64,000 nt of DNA from Thiocapsa bogorovii (lineage in GTDB: Bacteria; Pseudomonadota; Gammaproteobacteria; Chromatiales; Chromatiaceae): NCBI RefSeq assembly GCF_021228795.1, contig NZ_CP089309.1, positions 124,001-188,000 of the forward strand, given 5' to 3'. The position numbers and the translations under genes are program-made. Shown one piece after another: positions 32,319 to 40,746 of the stretch (within the stretch, counting starts at the first letter, position 1; the number at the start of each line of letters is the position of its first letter). The notes beneath the pieces are model-generated. The model was not told the DNA's origin. It did no database searches and saw nothing but the letters and a program-made list of their open reading frames with translations.

Positions 32319-33239
32319 GTGAACCTTAGAGACCTCAAATACATCCTCGCCGTCGCCGAGACACGCCACTTCGGGCGTGCCGCCGAACGCTGCTTCGTGA
32401 GTCAGCCGACCCTGAGCGGGCAGATCAAGAAGCTCGAGGAGGAGCTCGATGTGGTGATCTTCGAACGGACGAATCGCTCCGTCGAGATCACACCGGTCGG
32501 CGAAGCGATCCTCGGACACGCGCGGCTGGCTTTGGAGCAGGCACAGGCCATCGAACAGGTCGCGCGTGCGCATCAAGACCCGCTCGCCGGGCCGCTGCGA
32601 ATCGGAGCCATTCCGACCCTCAGCCCCTACTTGATCCCCCAGATTCTGGTGCCGCTGAAACGTACCTATCCGAATCTGAAGCTGATCCTGTCCGAGGAGA
32701 TCACGGATCTGCTCCTCGGCCGTCTCGTACGGCATGAGATCGACGCCGCGCTCCTCGCCACACCGGTCGACGACACCGATCTGGACACGATGCCGCTGTT
32801 CGACGAACCCTTCTGGCTCGCCCATCCGCGCAACGATCCCTTGTACGAAAAGGACGAGATCACGGCGAAAGACTTGGAAGAGGTCGATCTACTGCTGCTG
32901 GCCGACGGGCATTGTCTCACCCATCAGGTCATGGAGGTTTGCCGTCTCGCGGAGCGGCCGACGAAAGGCGAGATGGCGGACTTGCGCGCCGCGAGCCTGG
33001 AGACCTTACTGCAACTCGTTGGCGCCGGATTCGGTTGCACACTCGTGCCGGCGCTGGCAATTCGGGGCGCCTGGATGACCGACAGCGGCATCATCGCGCG
33101 CCCGCTGGGCAATCTCCCGGATGCGTTCCGCCGCATTTCCTTGGTCTACCGGCGCAGCTTCCCGAGACTTGCGGCTCTGCAAGCCTTCGCCGACGTGATC
33201 CGGCAGAACCTTCCGAACACGGTGAGACGTCTAAGCTGA
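32319..33239 (+). CDS. oxyR: LysR-family peroxide sensor OxyR
   Basis: Transcription activator of the peroxide-stress regulon. 306 residues. The helix-turn-helix occupies about 18-37 (FGRAAERCFVSQPTLSGQIK). The redox pair is at exactly the E. coli positions: C199 in LADGHCLTHQ and C208 in VMEVCRL. The following LRAASLETLLQLVGAGFGCTLVPALA matches OxyR proper rather than generic LysR. It uses a GTG start (32319). It is divergent from clpB across a 219-base gap, so an OxyR site might also influence clpB, though none was identified. Confidence 0.94.
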   Translation: MNLRDLKYILAVAETRHFGRAAERCFVSQPTLSGQIKKLEEELDVVIFERTNRSVEITPVGEAILGHARLALEQAQAIEQVARAHQDPLAGPLRIGAIPTLSPYLIPQILVPLKRTYPNLKLILSEEITDLLLGRLVRHEIDAALLATPVDDTDLDTMPLFDEPFWLAHPRNDPLYEKDEITAKDLEEVDLLLLADGHCLTHQVMEVCRLAERPTKGEMADLRAASLETLLQLVGAGFGCTLVPALAIRGAWMTDSGIIARPLGNLPDAFRRISLVYRRSFPRLAALQAFADVIRQNLPNTVRRLS

Positions 33240-33607
33240 TCCCGATCAGCGAATCATCCGTTTTTTGCAGCTCGCCAAGCACATTCCGATCGTCGAGATT
33301 CGCAACGAATTCGTTCCCGTTCGGTACCTTTTGTCTTGCAAAGTGCGACGCTGCACGCACGTTCACCCGACATGAGTGTGCGACAGCGCGTTGCGGAAAA
33401 GAATCATGAGTGTTGCGATGCCGACAAAAATGCCTCCATGCGCTAGACTTCATGTGGGGTCAACGACGAATCGCATCGTTTTGGGTGTTGCGAAACGGAT
33501 ACAGGCCCCGAGTTGCCAGGGGTTGCGGAGAGATGGCAAGGCTTGTGCGTCATCCAGTGCAAGTCGTCATCGTCCATCTTCGGACCCGTCGCTAGGGGAT
33601 ACGCGCC
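33240..33607. other. Intergenic region after oxyR
   Basis: About 370 bases. A small inverted repeat (GCTGATC-CC-GATCAGC, 33235-33250) overlaps the oxyR stop and is followed by six T at 33263-33268; this could act as a weak terminator. The rest is lower in GC and holds no recognisable gene, RNA or repeat. The region ends at the ribosome site of a small gene at 33608. Confidence 0.4.
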
Positions 33608-33805
33608 ATGAGCACACAACGATCACTCGCATTTTGGGAACTTTGCCGTCAGGGACTTCCTCTACTTGCGGATGCGGCCAGCGACTGCTGGGAGCGCGGC
33701 AAACAGTTCGAGCTGAGGAACGACATTGCGGTCACGCGATCGCTGAAGGTCCTCATCGAACGGTGCAACTGGGAAATCGAACGCACGACCGCCCGGGCGG
33801 CCTGA
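33608..33805 (+). CDS. Small 65-residue protein, unknown
   Basis: A 65-residue soluble protein with two cysteines (in ELCRQGLPLLADAASDCWERG) and a third in IERCNWEIERTTAR. Composition is helical and codon use is normal. A purine-rich AGGGGA lies about 9 bases before the ATG. No family is recognised. It sits on the same strand as the two following genes but 79 bases from the next. Confidence 0.45.
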   Translation: MSTQRSLAFWELCRQGLPLLADAASDCWERGKQFELRNDIAVTRSLKVLIERCNWEIERTTARAA

Positions 33806-33884
33806 TTCGCAGCCACCGGACGAGCCGCCGAATCCGGCCCGACTCTCGGCGCACGGACGCGCTCGGCCAGCGCTCGGTGCCGCG

Positions 33885-34328
33885 ATGAGTGATCTTGAAG
33901 GGTATTTGGTCGTCGAGACGCGTGCAGATCGGCCCGGTCTCGTACGCGTCTTCAGTACACCTCAGAACCCGACGCCGATGGACGGCGCGGCAAGCGAGCC
34001 CTCACGGCCTTGTATCCGCTACGCCGCCTTTTTCCCCGCACTCCTCGTCGCCCGGATGCACGCACAAACAGCGCTGCGTCGCAGCATGCTCGATGCAGAG
34101 GCCGGTCTCTACCGAACCGATCCGGTGACCGCGGTCGCAGCCGTCGATGCAATCGATTTGAGACACCGAAGGGTCTATATCGAACCCGAGATCGAATCCG
34201 ACCCGGGCTTCTCCGCCGCGCGCGAGAAACGGCGCAAGCGTCAGCGTTTGGCGAACCGAATCTGGACGGCTGTCGGAATCTTGGCGCTCGTCCTGCTGTT
34301 CCTGTTCGCGCAGATCCCGGTCTTCTGA
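33885..34328 (+). CDS. Tail-anchored protein upstream of DUF389 gene, unknown
   Basis: A 147-residue protein. Residues 1-110 are soluble and unrecognised. Then a basic stretch (REKRRKRQRLANR) leads to a single C-terminal membrane segment (about 127-145, AVGILALVLLFLFAQIP) with almost nothing after it: a tail-anchor layout with the N-terminal part in the cytoplasm. It ends 10 bases before the DUF389 gene, so the two are probably co-transcribed and may act together at the inner membrane. Confidence 0.6.
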   Translation: MSDLEGYLVVETRADRPGLVRVFSTPQNPTPMDGAASEPSRPCIRYAAFFPALLVARMHAQTALRRSMLDAEAGLYRTDPVTAVAAVDAIDLRHRRVYIEPEIESDPGFSAAREKRRKRQRLANRIWTAVGILALVLLFLFAQIPVF

Positions 34329-34338
34329 GCACGACATC

Positions 34339-35343
34339 ATGCGTATCGTCGAGGTGATCGCCGATCGGAAGCACGCCAAAACCCTCGCCGGCATGGCGAA
34401 GTTCTACGGCGCCGAGGATTACTGGTGGGGCGGCGACGGAGCCGACGGGCGCTGCAGCATCCGTATGCTGGTCCCGGACGACCGTCGGCAGGCCATGATC
34501 GACTCCCTCCAGGATCTTTTCAAAGCCAACGACCGGGCAAGAATCGTCGTTCAATCGATCGACGCGGTCTTGACCCACGAGGGACACGCCGACCAGGACG
34601 TCAAGGAGGAAAAATCCAAGACCGTCGCAGCGACCCGCGAGGAGCTCTACAGCCAGATCGCTAAAGGCGCCCAGCTCGACAGCAACTTTCTGGTGTTGAC
34701 CTTTCTCTCGACCTTGGTGGCCGCCATCGGCTTAGTCGAGAACAACATCGCGGTCGTGATCGGCGCGATGGTCATCGCACCGCTGCTCGGACCCAACATC
34801 GCGCTGGCGTTCGCCACCTCGCTCGGCGACAAGGAACTGACGTGGCGAGCGTTCAAGACCAACGGGGCAGGCATCGGTCTATCGATGCTGATCTCAATTG
34901 CGATCGCCTTGATCCTGCCGATCGGTCTCGACAGCCCCGAGATCCTGTCCCGCACGAATGTCGATCTCGGCGGCGTCGTCTTGGGACTGGCCTCGGGAGC
35001 GGCGGCGGTGCTCTCGCTGACGACCGGCCTGTCCTCGACCCTGGTCGGGGTCATGGTCGCCGTCGCCCTGCTGCCGCCTACGGCGACACTGGGAATGATG
35101 CTCGGCACCGGACGCTGGGAAGAGGCGCTCGGCGCCTTTCTGCTGCTGGTCGTCAATATCGTCTGCGTACTGCTCTCGGCGAAGGTCGTCTTCCTGCTGA
35201 AAGGGGTACGACCCCGCTCCTGGACCGATCGTAATCGTGCGAAACAGTCGATGGCGATCTATCTTTCGCTCTGGGCCGTACTTCTCGCATTGCTGATTGC
35301 CGTCATCCTGATCCGGGCCGCCGGTTGGCACGCTGCCTGGTAG
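34339..35343 (+). CDS. DUF389 family membrane protein (TIGR00341-like)
   Basis: A 334-residue inner-membrane protein. A soluble N-terminal domain (residues 1-110) precedes about six membrane helices. The family signature is seen in LDSNFLVLTFLSTLVAAIGL, NNIAVVIGAMVIAPLLGPNI, and the repeated GLASGAAAVLSLTTGLSSTLVGVMVAVALLPPTA. DUF389 proteins are widespread and have no settled function. It probably forms an operon with the tail-anchored gene 10 bases upstream. Confidence 0.88.
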   Translation: MRIVEVIADRKHAKTLAGMAKFYGAEDYWWGGDGADGRCSIRMLVPDDRRQAMIDSLQDLFKANDRARIVVQSIDAVLTHEGHADQDVKEEKSKTVAATREELYSQIAKGAQLDSNFLVLTFLSTLVAAIGLVENNIAVVIGAMVIAPLLGPNIALAFATSLGDKELTWRAFKTNGAGIGLSMLISIAIALILPIGLDSPEILSRTNVDLGGVVLGLASGAAAVLSLTTGLSSTLVGVMVAVALLPPTATLGMMLGTGRWEEALGAFLLLVVNIVCVLLSAKVVFLLKGVRPRSWTDRNRAKQSMAIYLSLWAVLLALLIAVILIRAAGWHAAW

Positions 35344-35387
35344 GGCCGCGGAGGCGGCCGCCCCAGCGTATCCCGCCCCGGCCGGGC

Positions 35388-38300
35388 TCAGTCGTCCGAG
35401 AGTGGGGCGAATAAGAGATCGAGGTCATCCGGACTCAAGGTGCCCGTTGCGGCACCGCCACCCGCGAGCATGGCGTCGGCGAGGGCCTGTTTGCGTGCCT
35501 GCAGATCGGCCACACGCTGCTCGACAGTGCCCTCGGTCAACAGCTTGTAGACAAACACAGGCTTGTCCTGACCGATGCGATGAGCCCGGTCGGTCGCTTG
35601 GCGCTCGGCCGCCGGGTTCCACCAGGGGTCATAGTGGATCACGGTGTCCGCTGCGGTGAGATTCAGCCCCGTGCCGCCGGCCTTGAGGCTGATCAGAAAC
35701 AGGGGCACCTCACCCGCCTGGAAACGATCGACCGGACGGTCGCGATTGCGGGTGCGTCCGGTCAGCTTCACGAAGTCCTGATCCTCGCACAGGCCGCCCT
35801 TGGTCAGCTCCTCCTCGATCAAGGCCAGCATGCTCGTGAATTGGGAGAAGAGCAGCACTCGCCGCCCCTCCTCGAGCAGCTCGGGCAGCAGGGTCATCAG
35901 AAGATCCAGCTTGGCCGAGCCTTTCACCCTGCGCGCACTCTCGAGCGACACCAGACGCGGATCGCAGCAGACCTGACGCAGCTTGAGCAGGGCGTCCAGG
36001 ATGATGATCCCGCTGCGCGCGAGCCCCTTGCGGGCGACCTCCTCGCGCACCTTCTCGTGCAGGGCCAGCCGCAGGGTCTCGTAGAGGTCGCGCTGATCGT
36101 CTGCGAGGGGGACCTCTCGAATGATCTCGGTCTTCGGCGGCAGCTCGGCGGCGACCGTTTCCTTGGTGCGGCGCAAGAGGAAGGGGGCGACCCGCCGACG
36201 CAGCTCGTCCTGCCGCACATCGTCGCCATGACGCTCGATAGGAATTCGGAACAGCCGCCGAAAGCGGCGCTCGTCTCCGAGCAGCTCGGGCATCAGAAAA
36301 TCGAGCAGTGACCAAAGCTCACCGAGGTGGTTTTCCATGGGCGTGCCGGTCAGGCAGAGCCGATGCCGGGCGTTCAACCCGCGGGCCGCCTGCGCCGCTT
36401 TGCTGCGTGGATTTTTGATGTTCTGGGCTTCGTCCAGGATGAGTAGATGGAAATCCCGCTTCGCAAGTGGGTCCAGATCACGGGGCAACAGCGGATAGCT
36501 CGTCAACACCAGGTCATGCTCCGGGATCGCCGCGAAACGCGTGTGTCGCGTCGCGCCGTGCAGCGACAGGACACGCAGCGCCGGGGCGAAACGCTCGGCC
36601 TCGCGGCGCCAGTTGAAGAGCAGACTCGTGGGCGCGACCACCAGGCTCGGGCGATCCGCTCGCCCGCTCTCCTTCTCGACCAGCAGATGGGCCAGGGTTT
36701 GCACCGTCTTGCCGAGACCCATGTCGTCGGCGAGGATGCCGCCGAGCCCGTATTCGCGCAAAAACTGCAGCCAGTCGAGTCCTTGGCGTTGATAGGGGCG
36801 AAGCTCGACGGTCAGTCCCAACGGTAGCGCGATGGTCTCCAGGCCTTTGAAGTCACGGAGCCGTCGACCCCATTCGCGCACCGCATCCCCGCCCCGCCAG
36901 CGCAGCCCCGGGGCCGCCGCCTCCAGCTCCGCGAGCTGGGCCGCATGGACCCGCGACAGACGCAAGCGGCCCTTGCTCGCCTGTGAGCCCGGCGAACCCT
37001 CGGGGTCGTACAGCTCGATCAAGGTCGAGAGGATGGGCCGCAGGCGCTCCACCGGCATCAGGATCAGCCGCCCGTCCGGCAACCTCAGCTGCAAGCGTGT
37101 CTCAGCGTCCATCGCGGCGAGGGTCCGCGTCGAGAGATCCACCTGGTAGCGCCCGATCAGTTCCACCAGCAGTGGAAGCAGGTCGACCCGTTGCCCGTCG
37201 ACCTCCACGCCCAATCCGACGTCGAGCCAGTGCCCCCCCTCGCCCTCTGCGATGTCCATCTCCCAGTCGCCGATTTCGGCGATCCGAAAGTGGAAGCCCT
37301 CCTCGATCTCGATCAGCCAACCCTGTGCGGCGAGGTCGGGCAACTCGTTCTGCATAAAATCGATCCAGGATTCCGGGTCGGCACGTTCGAGCCAGAGACC
37401 ATGGGCATCGGATGTCTCCGCAGTGCGATGGAAGCCCGACGCCTCGAGCAGGTCGATCGCCGCCCGTTCGGCATCGGGTCGCCGCTCGACATCCACAAGC
37501 ACGCCCTGCTCCACGCGGCGCAGCACCGGCGCGCGATCGCGCGGATCGACCGAGGTGTCGCCGTAGGCGAAATCGAGCACCGCATGATGGGCCCACTCGG
37601 GCGGACGCTGGATGCCCCAGTACCGCCCCACGCTGCTCGCCGCAAGGTCGACGCTGCGCAGGCGCAGACGGGGGACGGGGATCTCCGTGCGGCTGCGACG
37701 TCGCTCGGGGCTCTTGGGCAGGTGAACAACCCGACCCTTGAAACGCTCCCGCGCAGCCGCCTCCAGCGCCTCGACCGACTCGGGCGCAACCACCGGGGCT
37801 GCAGCCAAGACGCCGGCCTCGCGGTCATCGAGGCCGGTCTCGATCGGGCCGCAGTCGCCGGTACTTGGATCCAAATACCAGGGCGGCGACATCGGCAGCA
37901 GCAAGAGACCCTGGCGGCCGGCCTCGAGGATCACGTGCAGCCGAGCATCGTCGCCGAGGCGCCACTCCAGGCGCCCCGCAAGCGGGCCCGCGTCACGCAG
38001 GACCGGACCGTCGATCGAGCGCAGATAACCGCGCCCGGTCCGTGTAATGGCCGCCATGACATCGGCACCGGTCAGCGTATCCAAATAGGAGGCAGTCGGA
38101 TCGCCGCCACCTCGCGCGACGGAGAGCAACCCCATGATGCGTTGGTCTTCCGGACCGATGAAGCTCGCCTTGGAGTGGCCGAGGAGATTGAAATCCTGCG
38201 GTTTGCCGTAGCCGCCGGCGAGCAGCTGTCGCACCTTTGCCGCACGCACTCGTGTGCGCCTGACCCCGAGGTGCTCCTGAGGATCGATGAAATAGAGGAT

Positions 38301-38708
38301 CCGATGGGGCTCTTCGTCCGGAACGCCCGTCGCACGCTCGATCTGATCGAGCCAGCTCTTTAATTGAAACGGCAGCGCGCGCGCCGCAGCCGGCAAGGTA
38401 GCGCTCTTGGGCCGCGTCCCCAAGGACAACAACACGGCCGCCACGTGCTTGCAGTTGTACCCCACCGGACAGGAGCATTGTCCGACGACCGTGAGGGCTC
38501 CGTCGGCCCGTTCACCGAGTTGCACGATGCACTGATAGATCCGCCCGGCCGAGCCCCGCACCCGCCCCGTCACCAGCCCGCGCTCGACATCGTGATCCGC
38601 GCTCAATACGCGCCGATCTTTGAGATAGCGCCGACCCCGCTCCAGGTAGGTCGACTGAATCGCGTGTTTCAAGGTTTCGGGATCGAGGTGCAGGGGAGCG
38701 GAAGGCAT
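35388..38708 (-). CDS. SWIM zinc-finger SNF2-family helicase
   Basis: A 1106-residue Swi2/Snf2 ATPase. An N-terminal SWIM zinc finger (C78, C80, C86, H88 in CSCPVGYNCKH) is followed by a long middle region of about 500 residues. The helicase core starts near 640: motif I DDMGLGKTVQ (about 657), the DEAQ box LDEAQNIKNP, and LTGTPMENHLGELWSLLDFL. The C-terminal lobe ends with DRAHRIGQDKPVFVYKLL. Such proteins remodel protein-DNA or transcription complexes; this architecture is common in bacteria but its role is not defined. It is a single gene, reading toward the DUF389 gene. Confidence 0.92.
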   Translation of the reverse strand: MPSAPLHLDPETLKHAIQSTYLERGRRYLKDRRVLSADHDVERGLVTGRVRGSAGRIYQCIVQLGERADGALTVVGQCSCPVGYNCKHVAAVLLSLGTRPKSATLPAAARALPFQLKSWLDQIERATGVPDEEPHRILYFIDPQEHLGVRRTRVRAAKVRQLLAGGYGKPQDFNLLGHSKASFIGPEDQRIMGLLSVARGGGDPTASYLDTLTGADVMAAITRTGRGYLRSIDGPVLRDAGPLAGRLEWRLGDDARLHVILEAGRQGLLLLPMSPPWYLDPSTGDCGPIETGLDDREAGVLAAAPVVAPESVEALEAAARERFKGRVVHLPKSPERRRSRTEIPVPRLRLRSVDLAASSVGRYWGIQRPPEWAHHAVLDFAYGDTSVDPRDRAPVLRRVEQGVLVDVERRPDAERAAIDLLEASGFHRTAETSDAHGLWLERADPESWIDFMQNELPDLAAQGWLIEIEEGFHFRIAEIGDWEMDIAEGEGGHWLDVGLGVEVDGQRVDLLPLLVELIGRYQVDLSTRTLAAMDAETRLQLRLPDGRLILMPVERLRPILSTLIELYDPEGSPGSQASKGRLRLSRVHAAQLAELEAAAPGLRWRGGDAVREWGRRLRDFKGLETIALPLGLTVELRPYQRQGLDWLQFLREYGLGGILADDMGLGKTVQTLAHLLVEKESGRADRPSLVVAPTSLLFNWRREAERFAPALRVLSLHGATRHTRFAAIPEHDLVLTSYPLLPRDLDPLAKRDFHLLILDEAQNIKNPRSKAAQAARGLNARHRLCLTGTPMENHLGELWSLLDFLMPELLGDERRFRRLFRIPIERHGDDVRQDELRRRVAPFLLRRTKETVAAELPPKTEIIREVPLADDQRDLYETLRLALHEKVREEVARKGLARSGIIILDALLKLRQVCCDPRLVSLESARRVKGSAKLDLLMTLLPELLEEGRRVLLFSQFTSMLALIEEELTKGGLCEDQDFVKLTGRTRNRDRPVDRFQAGEVPLFLISLKAGGTGLNLTAADTVIHYDPWWNPAAERQATDRAHRIGQDKPVFVYKLLTEGTVEQRVADLQARKQALADAMLAGGGAATGTLSPDDLDLLFAPLSDD

Positions 38709-39055
38709 CGCGTGTCTTGAGGGCTACAACGAGAAAGCCGCGAGCCTACAACCTCGAGGAGTGGAGTGGAAGGCGCGGCCTGAGTTCGCGGCCGGCATGC
38801 GCGGACTTCGTTCGCGTGTCGCCGCACCGCGGCGGGCGCAGTCTTCGCTCTCCCTCGTCCCCGCTTCCGGTTGAAAATCGACGAGGGCGCGCAAGTGCAA
38901 AGTTCAGTCGCGCCCGACCCAATCCGGGCGCAGAGTCGATCCTATGCCGCCCGGGCGTGTCGGACCTCGCCGCGATTCCCCCAGGTGTCAGGATAGATGT
39001 CGCCTCCCTTTGGGAGAATGTGTGGGAGGATGGGGCATCACCGACCCGGGGCTTT

Positions 39056-39119
39056 GCGCCCTCCGGGGTCAGCCGGGAAGGAGCCCGAAGGGCGACTGAC
39101 GGCTGACCCCGGAGGGCGC
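39056..39119. repeat. Long perfect hairpin inside the IS3 leader
   Basis: GCGCCCTCCGGGGTCAGCC at 39056-39074 is the exact reverse complement of 39101-39119, with a 26-base loop. It lies between the IS3 left end and orfA, where it might sequester initiation or block transcription entering from outside, a feature known from other insertion sequences. It may also be a separate small repeat inserted in the element. Confidence 0.8.
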
Positions 39120-39155
39120 GGCGCAAGCGCCCCGAGGCATGAGAAGGCGAGCGAC

Positions 39156-39674
39156 ATGACAACCTATTCGAGCGAACTGAAAGACAGCATCCTGACGAAG
39201 CTACTGCCGCCCAACAACGTCGGCGTCCCGCAGTTGGCCGCGCAAACCGGCATCCCGCGCGACACCCTCTACGGCTGGCGGCGCGAGGCGTTGGGTCGGG
39301 CGCGTCGACCACGGGCATCGACGGTGCCTGCCGGGACGCTCGGCAGCGAGGAGAAGTTTGCCGTGGTGATGGAGACCGCCACCCTCAATGAGTTGGAGCT
39401 GGGCGCGTACTGTCGGCGCAAGGGCCTGTTCGCCGAGCAGATCAGCGCGTGGCGCACGACCTGCCAGCAGGCCAATGCGCCGCTGACGAGCACGACCGAG
39501 CGGGCCGAGCGGCGCGCCGAGCAGGCGGAGATCGTGCGCCTGGGTCGGGAGTTGCAGCGCAAGGACCGGGCCTTGGCCGAAGCCGCCACGTTGCTGGTGC
39601 TCCAAAAAAAAGTCCGGGCGATCTGGGAGGAGCCAGAGGACGCTCGCTCGCCTATGAGCGGCGCGTACAAGTGA
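39156..39674 (+). CDS. IS3-family OrfA (DNA-binding part of transposase)
   Basis: A 172-residue protein. A helix-turn-helix near residues 22-45 (VPQLAAQTGIPRDTLYGWRR) and a leucine-rich heptad region at about 120-150 are typical for OrfA. Near the end it carries an eight-A run (39604-39611, codons CAA AAA AAA G), a -1 slippery site that would join orfA to the orfB frame to make the OrfAB transposase. Its stop overlaps the orfB GTG (GTGA). Confidence 0.85.
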   Translation: MTTYSSELKDSILTKLLPPNNVGVPQLAAQTGIPRDTLYGWRREALGRARRPRASTVPAGTLGSEEKFAVVMETATLNELELGAYCRRKGLFAEQISAWRTTCQQANAPLTSTTERAERRAEQAEIVRLGRELQRKDRALAEAATLLVLQKKVRAIWEEPEDARSPMSGAYK

Positions 39675-40722
39675 GCGAGTACATCGCCCAAGCCTGTGCC
39701 GAGGGCGCCCGCCTGAGTCGCGCCTGCGCCGCCGTGGGGCTGTCCGAGCGCACCCTGCAGCGCTGGCGTCGCGACGGGGCGATCGGCGGCGACGGGCGCA
39801 CGCGCGAGCACCGGACCGAAGGCGCGGTACGCACCCCGGCCAATCGGCTCTCGCCCCACGAGCGACAAGCCGTCCTCACAGCCGCCAACGCGCCCAGGTT
39901 CGCGAGCTTGAGTCCGCATCAGATCGTCCCGGCGCTGGCCGACGAGGGCTGCTACCTGGGATCCGAGTCGACCTTCTACCGCGTGCTGCGCGACGCCGGG
40001 CAGCTCGCCCGCCGCGGTCGCGCCAAGGCGCCGACACGGGTGCGCCCGCAGCCGCTGGAGGCGACCGGGCCGAATCGGGTTTGGAGCTGGGACATCACCT
40101 ACCTGGCCAGTACCGTGCAGGGGATGTTCTTCTATCTGTACCTGATCATGGATGTCTACAGCCGCAAGATCGTCGGCTGGGAGGTCTACCCGCAGGAGTC
40201 CGCCGCGCACGCCGCCAGCGTCCTGCACAAGGCCTACCTGCGCGAAGGCGTGCACCCGGGCACACTGGTCCTGCACTCGGACAACGGCTCGCCGATGAAA
40301 GGCGCCACCATGCTGGTGATGCTCCAGCGCCTCGGGGTCGTGCCGTCCTTCAGTCGCCCGGCCGTGAGCAACGACAACCCCTACTCGGAGTCGCTGTTCA
40401 ACACCGTCAAGGGTCGCCCGGACTTCCCTCCGATCCCTTCGACGGCGTCGAGGCGGCACGCCGCTGGATGACGACATTCACCGCCTGGTACAACACCATC
40501 CACCTGCACAGCGCGCTGAAGTTCGTCACCCCGGCACAGCGCCATCGCGGCGAGGATGTCGACCTGCTGGCACGGCGCGACGCGCTCTATCAAGCCGCCA
40601 GAGACGACAACCCGACGCGCTGGTCCGGACCCACCCGCAATTGGACGCCGCCCGCTTCGGTCTTGCTCAACCCGGGAAAACCCCCTCGTGAACAGGAGAA
40701 GGCCGACACGAACATGACATGA
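39671..40722 (+). pseudogene. IS3-family OrfB (integrase core), frameshifted
   Basis: Reads from GTG 39671 with the DDE residues in WSWDITYLAS, LHSDNGSP and NPYSESLFNTVK. After GRPDFP the frame is lost at about 40427: one C is missing. The continuation, SDPFDGVEAARRWMTTFTAW then YNTIHLHSALKFVTPAQRH and a normal C-terminus, is in the next frame to 40722. The three catalytic residues lie before the break, but the conserved C-terminal helix is lost, so the copy is probably inactive. A sequencing error is the alternative. Confidence 0.82.
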
Positions 40723-40746
40723 TTGATGCGACAACTACCTTGACAC

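Larger units (their letters stand above)
38985..40746 (+). mobile_element. IS3-family insertion sequence next to leuA
   Basis: The ends read GTGTCAGGATAGATGTCGCC (38985) and, on the other strand from 40746, GTGTCAAGGTAGTTGTCGCA: imperfect inverted repeats of about 20 bases with the TGTC tip usual in IS3. Inside are orfA, orfB and a slippery A tract, plus an extra hairpin upstream of orfA. No target duplication is visible (CAG on the left, TTA on the right), which suggests loss of one flank by rearrangement. The right end touches the leuA stop codon. Confidence 0.82.

Noticed and set aside
35388-38708. Several long plus-strand frames opposite the SNF2 helicase
   Set aside because: They are antisense shadows in GC-rich sequence without domains or ribosome sites.
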